NCBI RefSeq assembly: GCF_000485595.1
Contig: NW_014577112.1
Location: 394,132-419,397, forward strand
From: Priapulus caudatus
Lineage: Eukaryota > Priapulida > Priapulimorpha > Priapulimorphida > Priapulidae
Direction of reading: 5' to 3'
DNA length: 25,266 bases
Shown here: positions 1-8,576 of the stretch, piece after piece
Numbering within the stretch: position 1 is the first letter of the stretch
How the letters are laid out: each line of letters begins with the position of its first letter
Notes under the pieces: generated by a model
Seen by the model: only the letters and a program-made list of their open reading frames with translations
Told to the model about the DNA's origin: nothing
Database searches by the model: none
Position numbers and translations under genes: made by a program

Positions 1-42
<42 letters not shown>
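1..42. repeat. (AC)n microsatellite
   Basis: Uninterrupted AC dinucleotide repeat at the left edge of the window, followed by unique sequence. It may continue beyond the window. Confidence 0.97.
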
Positions 43-44
<2 letters not shown>

Positions 45-412
45 CTTCTCATCTCATTTCTCTGTCTTTCTGTAACGTTGTGCTTAGTATTTAGTGGCGT
101 GAGTGCGGTGAGATTGTGTGTAGTATATATAGGAGTAAATGAATGACATTTACGTGGAACTATTAGGTAGAGACACAAACACGGAGATGTTGGTAGTAAT
201 TACAATTTGATTTTATTGACTATAATTTTATTATTGAAACGGTCTAAGTGCCTGTGTTATATGCCCCTTTTGATTTCTACATAACTCTGTAGCATAAATA
301 TCATATATACACAACTTGTAACTGTGTTTTTGTAATGTCTATGTCATATACATTTTTCGCTGCCGTTGGTCGGCGCTAGTGTCGCGCACAAGAAGTATAG
401 AATGCAATACGT

Positions 413-457
413 AGGTTCATAATACTTCATATATAATTTTGTAAAAATTATGAACCT
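413..457. repeat. 11-bp inverted repeat (hairpin)
   Basis: AGGTTCATAAT at 413-423 is the exact reverse complement of ATTATGAACCT at 447-457, with a 23-bp AT-rich loop. No target duplication was recognised, so it is listed only as a hairpin. Confidence 0.6.
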
Positions 458-1047
458 GGTTGTAGAGAACACATATTAAGGATTAGATTGTTATAAAATC
501 ATATTCATCCACATGACTCCCCTGATTAATTATAAGGCGGCAAATCTTCAAAACGTTTCTATAATGCGCAATAGATAATATGGCCAGGCGTGTCAATGCG
601 CAGGCTTACTATATGCTAACAGATATGATATGAAGATGAAATTATGTAATTAAAAGATAGAGGGCATACTCATGCACTAGGAACGTTTTCTATAGAACAA
701 AAATGAAACACATTGCCCCCTTATGTAATAAGACGGAGCTCCACTTATTATACTCCTATTTCCTATCCGTCCTTGATATTTCCAAACTTGAAGAAAGGAG
801 GCTCATTAAAACAAGCTCGGTTTTTTTTGTAGCGTTTACAGATTAAGAAAAACATGCCATATGCATAGCTTTACGTAGGAGTTGCTTTATTTTGATTACT
901 GCCTGATGCAAGGACACGCCATGTTTTTATAATATATTCAAATAATAGAGAAAAAATAAAAGTGTGCCTACCACCGCGTCAATATTTTGTAATGAGCGTG
1001 TAAATTAATAATTAAGTTATGTCTCAGGTTTCTAAATTTATATAAGA

Positions 1048-1110
1048 GAATGGGCAATAGAGCAATAGAGCAATAGCAATAGAGCAATATAGCAATAGAG
1101 AATGGGCAAT
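1048..1110. repeat. Short tandem repeat, AGCAAT/AGAGCAAT units
   Basis: Several copies of GCAATAGA-type units alternate here, and GAATGGGCAAT appears at both ends. This is an imperfect low-complexity tandem repeat. Confidence 0.75.
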
Positions 1111-1195
1111 TTCTATATATAACTATAAAAGAATGGGAGCTATTAATTGCAGGTTTGTTGTTTATATTTACAATAGAGGGTAAATATACTGGCAC

Positions 1196-1303
1196 CACAA
1201 TGCAAATAGGTGTGCTTGTTATACTTTCTGTGTATACTTTATACTTGGTAATGATCCAGCCGCAAATTTTATTTATGTACACAATGTATATAGGTAACAT
1301 ATG
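1196..1303. repeat. 108-bp dispersed repeat, copy 1
   Basis: It matches 11393-11500 at 107 of 108 positions, in the same orientation; the only difference is T at 1225 versus A at 11422. The unit starts with CACAATGCAAATAGGT and near its end (1280) has the similar CACAATGTATATAGGT, so it looks like about 1.3 copies of an 84-bp period. On the minus strand it carries AATAAA at 1273-1268. The related string GGCACCACAAT occurs at 1191 and again at 14780. The family is not recognised. Confidence 0.9.
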
Positions 1304-1726
1304 TAATGAAGCTAATATTACCAAGAGGGAAAGTTGATTAGAAGAAACTAATTAAGGAAGTTGTAAAGCTACCGGCTAGCCTAAGGGATAGAATGTTAGG
1401 ATGTCGCGGCAGGTTTTGGAAACAATTAATCTTAAAGACGATTAAGCTTAGTCGTGCCATGCCATGCAGCCACGTAGAACGGACAACTTGACCATTCCAA
1501 ACCGTCCAGTAAACTCGCCGTCTAAGGGGGCGTGTCGAGGCCAATAGTGACGTCAGATAGCGATCGGCAGAGACGATCGTTAGCGAACGGCGCAGCAGCG
1601 CCGCCTCCGACAGAGACGTGCGTAGAAGTGGAACTGCGGGAGCATACAGCCGACGTCGTGAGCAAAGTCCGCCGATATTGTACCCACGCTCAGTGTCAAT
1701 GCCGCCGCAACTGAAACCGTACTTAC
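1304..1726. other. Intron or flank after the last visible eIF3B exon
   Basis: Minus-strand reading stays open from exon 11 past its splice donor at 1726 as far as 1338, but the read-through protein has no eIF3B similarity. I therefore treat it as intron. The expected next eIF3B exon was not found here. Confidence 0.6.
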
Positions 1727-1849
1727 TGAATAAGGACACTTGGTTGTCGGACTTGACGGTGTAGAAGCTAACGGTGATTCGTGTCGATTCTCCGTGGATC
1801 ACGGCAAACTTGCTGCCTACTGGCTCCCAGGCGAATGCGATGATGGGCT
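1727..1849 (-). CDS. eif3b: eIF3B exon (FAWEP; last one visible)
   Basis: The acceptor is CGGTTTCAG and the donor GTAAGT. It encodes [20 protein letters not shown] and VSFYTVK, and ends in phase 1 where the family continues to the FWSP motif. That next exon is not found down to base 1. Confidence 0.94.
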
Positions 1850-4800
1850 CTGAAACCGCACGTAACAATTACATTTCGCAGGCATCCGACCGTGCTAGTA
1901 CCTCGCTAAATCTGTTCCTACAAGTAGGAAACCTTTCGTGATTGAGGGCCGATGTATACACGCACGAGCTAACAACCATGTAATGCCAACGTTAACGGAC
2001 AGGAGCGAAGGTCATTGTGCTCGGCTACTGACAATAAACCTACCAATATAACATCAGCATGGTAGATGCTGATGTAAAAATTTAGATGCGAGGCTATAAT
2101 AACCAAGGTCTTGTGGGAGAATCGATTCTGCAGTACAAGTTAAGTAGTAGGTGAATGAAAAAAAATGACGCTGAGCAAGATGCACGGTTACCACATCCTT
2201 CACACTGCCTAAGGGGCATGATCCGACTACAAACCTTTTAATTCCACGACATCCACTGGTATTTGCTTTTCTCGTATGTGGAATATTTCGAAATTGTAGT
2301 ACATGCCCTGTTAAACATTGACAAGATTTTATGAATGAGTAGACACAAAGCGAAACAAATACGCAACCAGCTTTATCGATTGAGCGATTTCCCGACTTGG
2401 GCGTTTTACGCATTAACAAAATTACAGGTGAGATTTATCTGTTTACATTTATGCTGCCCCATTCATCACATATTCCTGGATCTATTCACATCACCGTAGG
2501 CTACTTACGGCAAACTTGACCTCCCCCTTGTCATCTTTCCTGGACTTAGCATAGCGGTCAACCTTCACAGATAAGTAATCGCCTGTCTTCTGCCAAAACA
2601 TCTTGATGTCGGCCACACTGTCAAAAAGAACCACACATGGTCAGTCACTGGCTCAGCATATCAGTATATTTCGGAAGCACCATGTCAAATGCAAACACAC
2701 ACACGCGCGCACACGCACACACACACTATTCTTAGAATATCAATAATTAACCACCATCAATTAATTTCTTTAAGGTGAAGGCAACATGCGCGCTCAGTCG
2801 AGCGCACGCGCCGCGGTTGTCGACATGGCAAGCGCGTGTCTCACCTGAACAGGTTCTTCACGCGCAGCTCCTTGCGGCTCGGCATCTCGAGGAGGACGAC
2901 GCGTGCGGGCACGTTGTTGTCCTCCGGCACCCAGTAGACAATGATGTTGTCCGACGGAGACCAGGAGAAGTCCTTCAGATTCGTGACCTTCAGACTCTTC
3001 TTGTCCAGTAGCGCGAACGACTGCAGGGGGACGAGCAAAGAATCGCATGAGCAACCTAGTAGCAACCTAATCGCGTGGAACAGGCGTACGTACAATGTTC
3101 ATTGCTGCACAGTAGCATATTTTATGGCTGGCCAGAAGTGCACATAAGATGCACATGACATTTACGATTACAATGACAATTACATATTACACATTACCAA
3201 CCTGCACCACGCTGTGTGTGAGCAAACATACTAGAGCAACTTGTGTCAACACCTCAGGGGACAGCTCAATGCTGCCACGCCACAACACGCACGTTTAATT
3301 TCTCACACAAGACAATCACTCAGCTCTCATGGTACACGTAAACAATGTTCACGACGCAGGACGAATACAGCTGAGTTTAGCACAAAATGAGTCACGTTAC
3401 CCTTTACAACAGCAATTTTATAGGAAACAAATGCTCACCGGTGTCTCATAGACAGACAGCGTGTCTGGGCTCATTCTAGCTAAGTACTTTCCATCATGAC
3501 TCCACCTATTCAAAAAAGCAATCATTTGTCAGGCTAGTATAAATCGCACACTAAAACTCAGTCAGCCGTCAACACAGTCCCCGTGCTCTAACGAAACACA
3601 ATTTGGTGGTATTGTTGATACTGCAAACAACAACGCTAAAAGCATAACCCTTACTTGAATATGGGCCACACCGAATCCTTCTCGCAGTGAAAGCCACGCT
3701 TCTTGATGCCGGTGCGCAGATCCCAGATGATGATCGCTTGAGGATCGTCTTTGTTGTCGGGCAGTGGGCTGAACGTGACCAGATACCTGGAGAAGTAACG
3801 CCAAACAGTGTTCAACAAATATCCGACAACGTAAAAACGACACACGACGGTAACGCAAACCCTGCTGCTCAGAGACAGAGGGGACATTACAATATGGCGC
3901 TGAAGTGTGAAGGTTTCCAGCTGCCCCACGGCGACCTTTAGCTCTTATTTCGTGACCATTCTTTAACTCGTGTGAACGGCAACTCTCATCGGAGACAGTT
4001 TCGACTGCATCTCTCCTGTTCGCGTCTATTAATAAACGAGCTTACCCACCCGAAGCCTGGGCACCTACTTTTCACACGGCGAAAAGTCGATCAGGTGAAC
4101 ACCGCTGTGGCTGAATTTCATGATCTGCCGGAAGTTCTCGCCACCCCAGAGAGCGATGCCGCGCTGGTGGAACGTGGCGAGATACGTGCCCAGTGGTGAC
4201 CAGCGCACGTACGTCTCGGTCCATTTCTGTAGAAGAAACACGATCACATTTGCCTCGGGAAGGAACGTGATCCAACACAAGTACGGTGATGAACCGCTGT
4301 TACCATAATCCACGCTAACTCTCAAATATATTTGTTAAATGGAATTATGGAATACTATATGATCAGCGACATCAAAACCAGCACTGGCGGCGAGAAGCAT
4401 CAATCGCACATACGGTTTGTTTCACTAATCGCCATCCATTCCCCAGTGTCACAGTTCTAACAATTTTCTCTTTCCTCTCAGTTTCTCCCCTCATTTTCAT
4501 CTTTCTCTCTCGCACGCTCTCGCTTTCTCTCTCTCCTCGTTCACAATCGCTTCCGCATTGGATAACTCACAGCTCGCTCTTCCAACATCCTTGGTTCTAG
4601 CGGCGTGTTGAGGAAGATGCACGTGCGATCTCCACCATCGTGAATCACACTGTACTGGTCGTGGCAGTCATTGTCCATCAGCCAATGCCGCAAGTTACCC
4701 TGAACGAGGCACAGAAGTATAACATTAGCAATGGGAGCGCCGAAGAATACGTACAATTTACAGAGATCAGGCTAACAAGACAACCATGTAAATTTTTATA

Positions 4801-7079
4801 AGGAAATGAGAAACACAACTCACTAAGTATGTAAAACACTATTTCAGTGTCCAAAATATTTTAGCACGATTCTGACGGGACAAAATGAAGCTGGTTCAAA
4901 TTACGGGAGATTGGAAATTAATTCAGTGTGACATTAGCTATAGTTGGTATTATTACTACTAATCTCAATATCTACCTGGCTAGCACGCAACCCTTACCGG
5001 ATCTTTGTAGAGTTGTGGTTCCGGAGGTTCCCAGTCTTCTGGTATGTTACTGTACCTGGACAACGACAACAAATCCACAATGAACCACGAAAATGGCCAA
5101 GCCTCAACTTTCTAGGCAAGGAATTTTAATCTGCTTTTTTTCACATTTTTAGCATAACTGCTATGCACACACAATACATGCACAGGGCATGAAATTAAGA
5201 TTTTTGCACTGGCCCAGAGGGTTGGTAACAGCAATAATTTACCAGCCCTCACAAATTCTGTTATTTTTCTCAAAAATAAACGCAAGACTGTTTCACCGAC
5301 TCTTGCTTGTCTGAAAAATGTTGAAGTGTGCGGTTGCTGTTGAACAGACTATAATGCAGATCTTGAATGATGTCCGAAGTGTTTTTGTCAATGTCATGTT
5401 TCGCGCTTGCATTCTCGATTTCAAATTCGTAAAATGTTGATATATTATAGCGTGATATCATTCACAGGCATGAAAATGACCGGCACGTGAACTCGAAAAA
5501 AAACTGAAAATGTGGAAACAATTCTGGGATCGGGGAAAAAGCGGAAATCCGCGGAAACGCGGGAAATTTTCATGCCTGCATTCAGGTAAAATATTAATAT
5601 AGGCTATTTGCTCATTAATGCTATAAATAATGAAAGTGTCAATGACACTGTAGCTCACCACAAAAAAAGGACACAAATGAGTGAGTGAGAAGAAGTCAGT
5701 TTTAATTCAGCAACCATCGACGTACATTATAGAAACAAAGAGTATATATGGGAAAACTCCCATTATATATATATTCTTGATAATTATATGTGTAATTTTT
5801 TATGTGAAAATAATGTTTGAGATGTGAAAGTCTGAGATGTGGGCGAGTGATGGCGTTACACCTAAATGATCGCCATTTAACGTTTTTATAATATTCAGAT
5901 TTAGGCACTGCCTAAAACTTGCCTAAAAATCTTGACGATGTCAAGGTGAGCAAAAATGTAGGTACTAGCTAACACGGCTGAAAGCACCGGCTCGGAGGGC
6001 CGGTGTTTTGCCAATCTTACTGGCCATCCAAATAATTTGTCGGCATATGCCGGTGCTAATTTCGCACCCTGCATGCACCATTTTCACTTTTTGTTAAACA
6101 AAAAAATGGCCACTCTGTGAGTTAGAATTTCTCAATCAAAATGAGAAAAACATGGAGAGAATAACATAGAAATTTAGCCAGGATAGCGAGGATAGTGCAA
6201 ATGCTCGGACTGAAATAAGGTTTTTGAATTCAAAGAGTCAAAGATTTACATGAGTGGTAAGTTTATAAACTCCTTCCACAGCAAGCTACGAAACACATTT
6301 CCTATACTCACTTGTCAAAATCCGTAAGCAGATTGACCTCGAAGGTGTGCAGCTTGTCAAGCTTGTAGCCTTTTGTCATCTTTACAGCCTCCCTAGCACT
6401 ATTTGGGTTCCCATACTCAAAAAACACATAGCTGTAAAATAAGGACCACAAAGATACAGCCCGCGACCCGTGACATGGGACCAATATGTTTGCAATGTCG
6501 TGTGTGAAAAACGCACTGTAAGCATGCCTCAACCTAGCTCTAGAACTATAGCCCTTCGCTCAGTCACCTGTGGCAGAGCGAAGGGCTATAGTTCTAGAGC
6601 TAGCCTCAACCAAGAGAAAATTAAGGGGATGTGCTTCAATGGCACTGTGTTATCACAATGTAAATCAAGAGAGGAGTTTTCTTTTTCCAACTCGACTAGT
6701 TTAGCATGAAAACACATAGAAGCAGATGTGACCATAGGCACTTCACATGGTTGGCTGAAGTTGAGTCTGTATATTTAAACAATTTTAATTTTTTTAAATG
6801 AAAAAACACAGGGTCTCTAGCCTTCTCGCATCGTAACATTAGGTTTAATCCTATACATGTAGAACTTCTGATCGCGTGCCACACACCCCATTGTCTTTCC
6901 GTTCTCCTTTGGGTAAAACTCATTGACGATCTTTCCGAACTTTGAGAAGATCTTTCGCAGGACCATCTGCAGTTTTTCCAGTCGATCCTGCCCAACCTGG
7001 GGTATATTGTCTACAACGATGCACGATTCCACGCCATCTGTTTCTTTCGGTCGCTTGCGTAACAAGTCTCCGAGCAACT
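1727..7079 (-). CDS. eif3b: Eukaryotic translation initiation factor 3 subunit B (partial, 11 internal exons)
   Basis: eIF3B is a core scaffold of the eIF3 complex, which binds the 40S ribosomal subunit during cytoplasmic translation initiation. Eleven exons read on the minus strand: 7079-6887, 6431-6312, 5055-4998, 4699-4571, 4226-4069, 3786-3655, 3505-3439, 3020-2845, 2617-2509, 2307-2235 and 1849-1727. All ten internal junctions have AG acceptors, GT donors and matching phase, giving 1338 nt (about 445 residues). The first two exons encode the RRM, with VVDNIPQVG and TDFDK strings. The rest is the WD40-like propeller, with [44 protein letters not shown] and FAWEP strings typical of animal eIF3B. 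The acidic N-terminus and about the last 190 residues of the family were not found. Exon 1 starts in phase 1, so an upstream exon is needed. The reading is intact wherever it can be followed, so this looks like a live gene cut by the window or by an assembly problem. Several introns carry DNA transposons. Confidence 0.95.
2235..2307 (-). CDS. eif3b: eIF3B exon (YYNFEIFH, 73 nt)
   Basis: The acceptor is GTTTAACAG and the donor GTTTGT. It encodes [20 protein letters not shown], a hallmark eIF3B stretch, and ends in phase 1, matching the next exon. Confidence 0.91.
2509..2617 (-). CDS. eif3b: eIF3B exon (FWQKTGDYL)
   Basis: The acceptor is TTTTTGACAG and the donor GTAAGT. It encodes [20 protein letters not shown] followed by a Lys/Asp-rich segment. 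It completes a split Ser codon and ends in phase 0. Confidence 0.92.
2693..2728. repeat. (AC)n/(GC)n microsatellite in eIF3B intron
   Basis: Imperfect AC/GC dinucleotide run inside the intron between exons 3020-2845 and 2617-2509. Confidence 0.9.
2845..3020 (-). CDS. eif3b: eIF3B exon (DKKSLK / DFSWSP blade)
   Basis: The acceptor is CCCTGCAG and the donor GTGAGA. It encodes [32 protein letters not shown] and VKNLF. Confidence 0.95.
3439..3505 (-). CDS. eif3b: eIF3B exon (WSHDGKY, 67 nt)
   Basis: This short exon encodes [11 protein letters not shown] and DTLSVYETP. The acceptor is TTGAATAG and the donor GTGAGC, and phases fit both sides. It was found only by splicing logic. Confidence 0.9.
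3655..3786 (-). CDS. eif3b: eIF3B exon (YLVTFSP / AIIIWD blade)
   Basis: The acceptor is CTTCTCCAG and the donor GTAAGG. It encodes [21 protein letters not shown] and KKRGFHCE. Confidence 0.95.
4069..4226 (-). CDS. eif3b: eIF3B exon (WTETYVRW blade)
   Basis: The acceptor is TTCTACAG and the donor GTAGGT. It encodes [27 protein letters not shown] and LIDFSPCE, among the most conserved stretches of the family. Confidence 0.96.
4571..4699 (-). CDS. eif3b: eIF3B exon (propeller start)
   Basis: The acceptor is GTTCAG and the donor GTGAGT, in phase 0 at both ends (43 codons). It encodes [21 protein letters not shown] and LEERA, the first propeller blade in animal eIF3B. Confidence 0.94.
4998..5055 (-). 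CDS. eif3b: eIF3B exon (RRM-propeller linker, 58 nt)
   Basis: This short exon lies between acceptor TTGTCCAG and donor GTAAGG and encodes a proline-rich linker with [10 protein letters not shown]. It completes the split Lys codon from the previous exon and ends in phase 0. It is easily missed in ORF scans because of its size. Confidence 0.88.
5183..6071. mobile_element. Non-autonomous DNA transposon with CAGGG termini and 6-bp flanking repeat
   Basis: The left end reads CAGGGCATGAAATTA and the right end is the complement of CAGGGTGCGAAATTA. It is flanked exactly by the direct repeat CATGCA at 5177-5182 and 6072-6077. The 889-bp body has no transposase-like reading frame. It lies in the eIF3B intron between exons 6431-6312 and 5055-4998, and itself holds a smaller element at 5465-5578. 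A CAGGG terminus suggests a hAT-like family, but a 6-bp duplication is not the usual 8 bp, so I leave the superfamily open. Confidence 0.75.
5465..5578. mobile_element. 114-bp MITE nested in the 889-bp element
   Basis: The 13-bp terminal inverted repeats are CAGGCATGAAAAT and its exact complement, with flanking direct repeats CATTCA at 5459-5464 and 5579-5584. Its ends resemble those of the surrounding element (CAGG..ATGAAA). It has no coding capacity. Confidence 0.82.
6312..6431 (-). CDS. eif3b: eIF3B exon (end of RRM)
   Basis: The acceptor is TTTTACAG and the donor GTGAGT. The exon encodes YVFFEYGNP (RNP-1-like region), [10 protein letters not shown] and NLLTDFDK. Phases agree with both neighbours. 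Confidence 0.94.
6535..6602. mobile_element. 68-bp palindromic mini-element with 9-bp target duplication
   Basis: The arms at 6535-6561 and 6576-6602 are a perfect 27-bp inverted repeat starting TAGCTCTAGAACTATAGCCC, around a 14-bp loop. The direct repeat GCCTCAACC lies exactly on both sides (6526-6534 and 6603-6611). The 9-bp duplication and shared termini link it to the 697-bp palindrome at 7230-7926. Nine-bp duplications are typical of Mutator-like (MULE) elements. It lies in an eIF3B intron. Confidence 0.85.
6887..7079 (-). CDS. eif3b: eIF3B exon (start of RRM)
   Basis: The acceptor TTTCAG precedes 7079 and the donor GTGTGT follows 6887. The exon encodes [10 protein letters not shown], then [16 protein letters not shown] and [13 protein letters not shown], the first half of the RRM. 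It starts with two bases of a split codon and ends in phase 2. Confidence 0.93.
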
Positions 7080-7229
7080 CTGAAACAATCAGTTGATCAA
7101 GTACAGGTGATTTGTCAATTTGTCATCCATCTGCTTCAATAAATCCAGTTTGGACAATTACTGTTATGATAGTCACTGTATGTCTGTAAAGTGGGTATGT
7201 GTGGATGTTTGAATGTGCATGATCAGTAT

Positions 7230-7926
7230 TAATTAGCTCTAGAACTATAGCCCTCCACCCCGCCGCAGGGCTATAGAACATGCTATGGCAATTTCCAGGG
7301 AGTAAGCAAAGACAACTTTTTTGCGGTTAGTAGCTTATTCGGTATGCCAAATAAAGCACATTCTCTGCCGCACAAATGTCTTAAGTTACTACAAACGCTA
7401 AAATTAAACCGCAAACTAACGCTTAAATGTTGTACTTGTTATATTACTCGCCGACAAAGATTGTTTACCAACTTGTAACCGCCATTTTTCGCTAGTGAGC
7501 GGGCACAATGTATATTTCCAAGTGGAGGGGTGGGCCCGGTTGCACGCGGTTGCAAACCGCGCTAGCGCTGCGCAACGAAAAATGGCGGTTTGCAACTGCG
7601 TGCAACCTTCCCACCCCTCCACTTGGAAACACATTGTGCCCGCTCACTAGTGCCACTAGCGAAAAATGGCGGTTACAAGTTGGTAAACAATCTTCGTCGA
7701 CGAGTAATATAGCAAGTACAACATTTAAGCGGTAGTTTGTGGTTTAATTTTAGTGTTTGTAGTAACTTAAGACATTTGTGCGGCAGAGAATGTGCATTAT
7801 TTGGCATACCGAACAAGTTATTAAACGCAAAAAAGTTGTCTTTGTTACGGTACTCCCTGGAAATTGCCATAGTATGTTCTATTGCCCTGCGGCGGAGCAG
7901 AGAGCTATACTATAGTTCTAGAGCTA
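7230..7926. mobile_element. 697-bp foldback element (Mutator-like MITE candidate)
   Basis: The two halves are near-complete inverted repeats of each other, each over 300 bp, centred near 7570-7590 around GCGCTAGCGCTGCGC. Both arms carry CCGCCATTTTTCG and CCAAGTGGAGGGGTGGG. The ends are (TAAT)TAGCTCTAGAACTATAG and its complement, matching the 68-bp element. The direct repeat GATCAGTAT flanks it at 7221-7229 and 7927-7935, which is again 9 bp. No transposase is encoded. It sits just upstream of the first visible eIF3B exon, probably in an intron, where a transcript could fold into a long hairpin. Confidence 0.85.
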
Positions 7927-7935
7927 GATCAGTAT

Positions 7936-8576
7936 GTGCAGAGCACTACATATAAGAAATTCTAAAACAATATCTCATTATCACTACTCACTAGTAACGA
8001 GCCACGATCATACACTCGAGCCACGATCATACACACGATCACACACACACCGACACACCTGAGCGTACACGTATACACGGATGGGAAAAGAAGTATTACA
8101 GCTGGTGCCGTGGTTAAAAACTTGGTAAGGCTAGCACTTAATAGATAGACTATACTAGGTACTTAAAGTATGTGTATGTGTATGTATGTTTAATATATGT
8201 TCAGAGTCTCATATAATTTTAAAAGTATATTTCATATACCTTTGAAATACGTACTGACTATACAGCTACCGTACAGTCTCGTACGTAAGCTACAGTACTA
8301 CAAGACGTTTTTCTTGTGTTGAGATTATTGTTTATAACACACGTACTGCGTCTAACATAAGTTTGTTTTTCATACCTCGCTCGGCTGTGTACGCATACAC
8401 CGAGATTGTGAGCACAAATACGAAGTCAACAGAATACGGGCTGCCATAACTCTATCACGATGAAATCGTAAGTGCTAGTTTATGATTGAAATATATCGAA
8501 TTGTTGGGATACGCATCGCAAATTGTGAACCGTTACTACCCTAAAATCTTATTATAACTAATTGTAAATTTTAATC
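7936..8576 (+). other. Region upstream of gag; possible LTR/leader
   Basis: No coding sequence is seen. It contains a 19-bp tandem duplication (7998-8016 and 8017-8035, unit CGAGCCACGATCATACAC plus one base). TGGTGCCGTGG at 8103, preceded by ATTACA, is a candidate tRNA primer-binding site just after an LTR end. No matching 3' LTR was recognised after the integrase fragment, so the LTR limits are unknown. Confidence 0.3.

Larger units (their letters stand above)
43..1195. other. AT-rich non-coding region
   Basis: I see no recognisable coding exon on either strand here. It may be intron or 3' flank of the minus-strand eIF3B gene, whose last visible exon ends at 1727 with a splice donor. It contains one clear hairpin (413-457) and a short AGCAAT-type tandem repeat (1048-1110). 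Confidence 0.6.

Noticed and set aside
1338-1714. Minus-strand open frame continuing past the last eIF3B exon
   Set aside because: The donor GTAAGT at 1726 is strong and the read-through residues have no resemblance to eIF3B, so it is intron read-through.
7234-7926. TA dinucleotides next to the palindrome as a Tc1/mariner duplication
   Set aside because: The 9-bp direct repeats GATCAGTAT here and GCCTCAACC at the 68-bp relative explain the borders better; TA is then part of the terminus.
7998-8035. Possible CRISPR-like direct repeats
   Set aside because: Only two adjacent 19-bp copies with no spacers: a simple tandem duplication in a eukaryotic genome.
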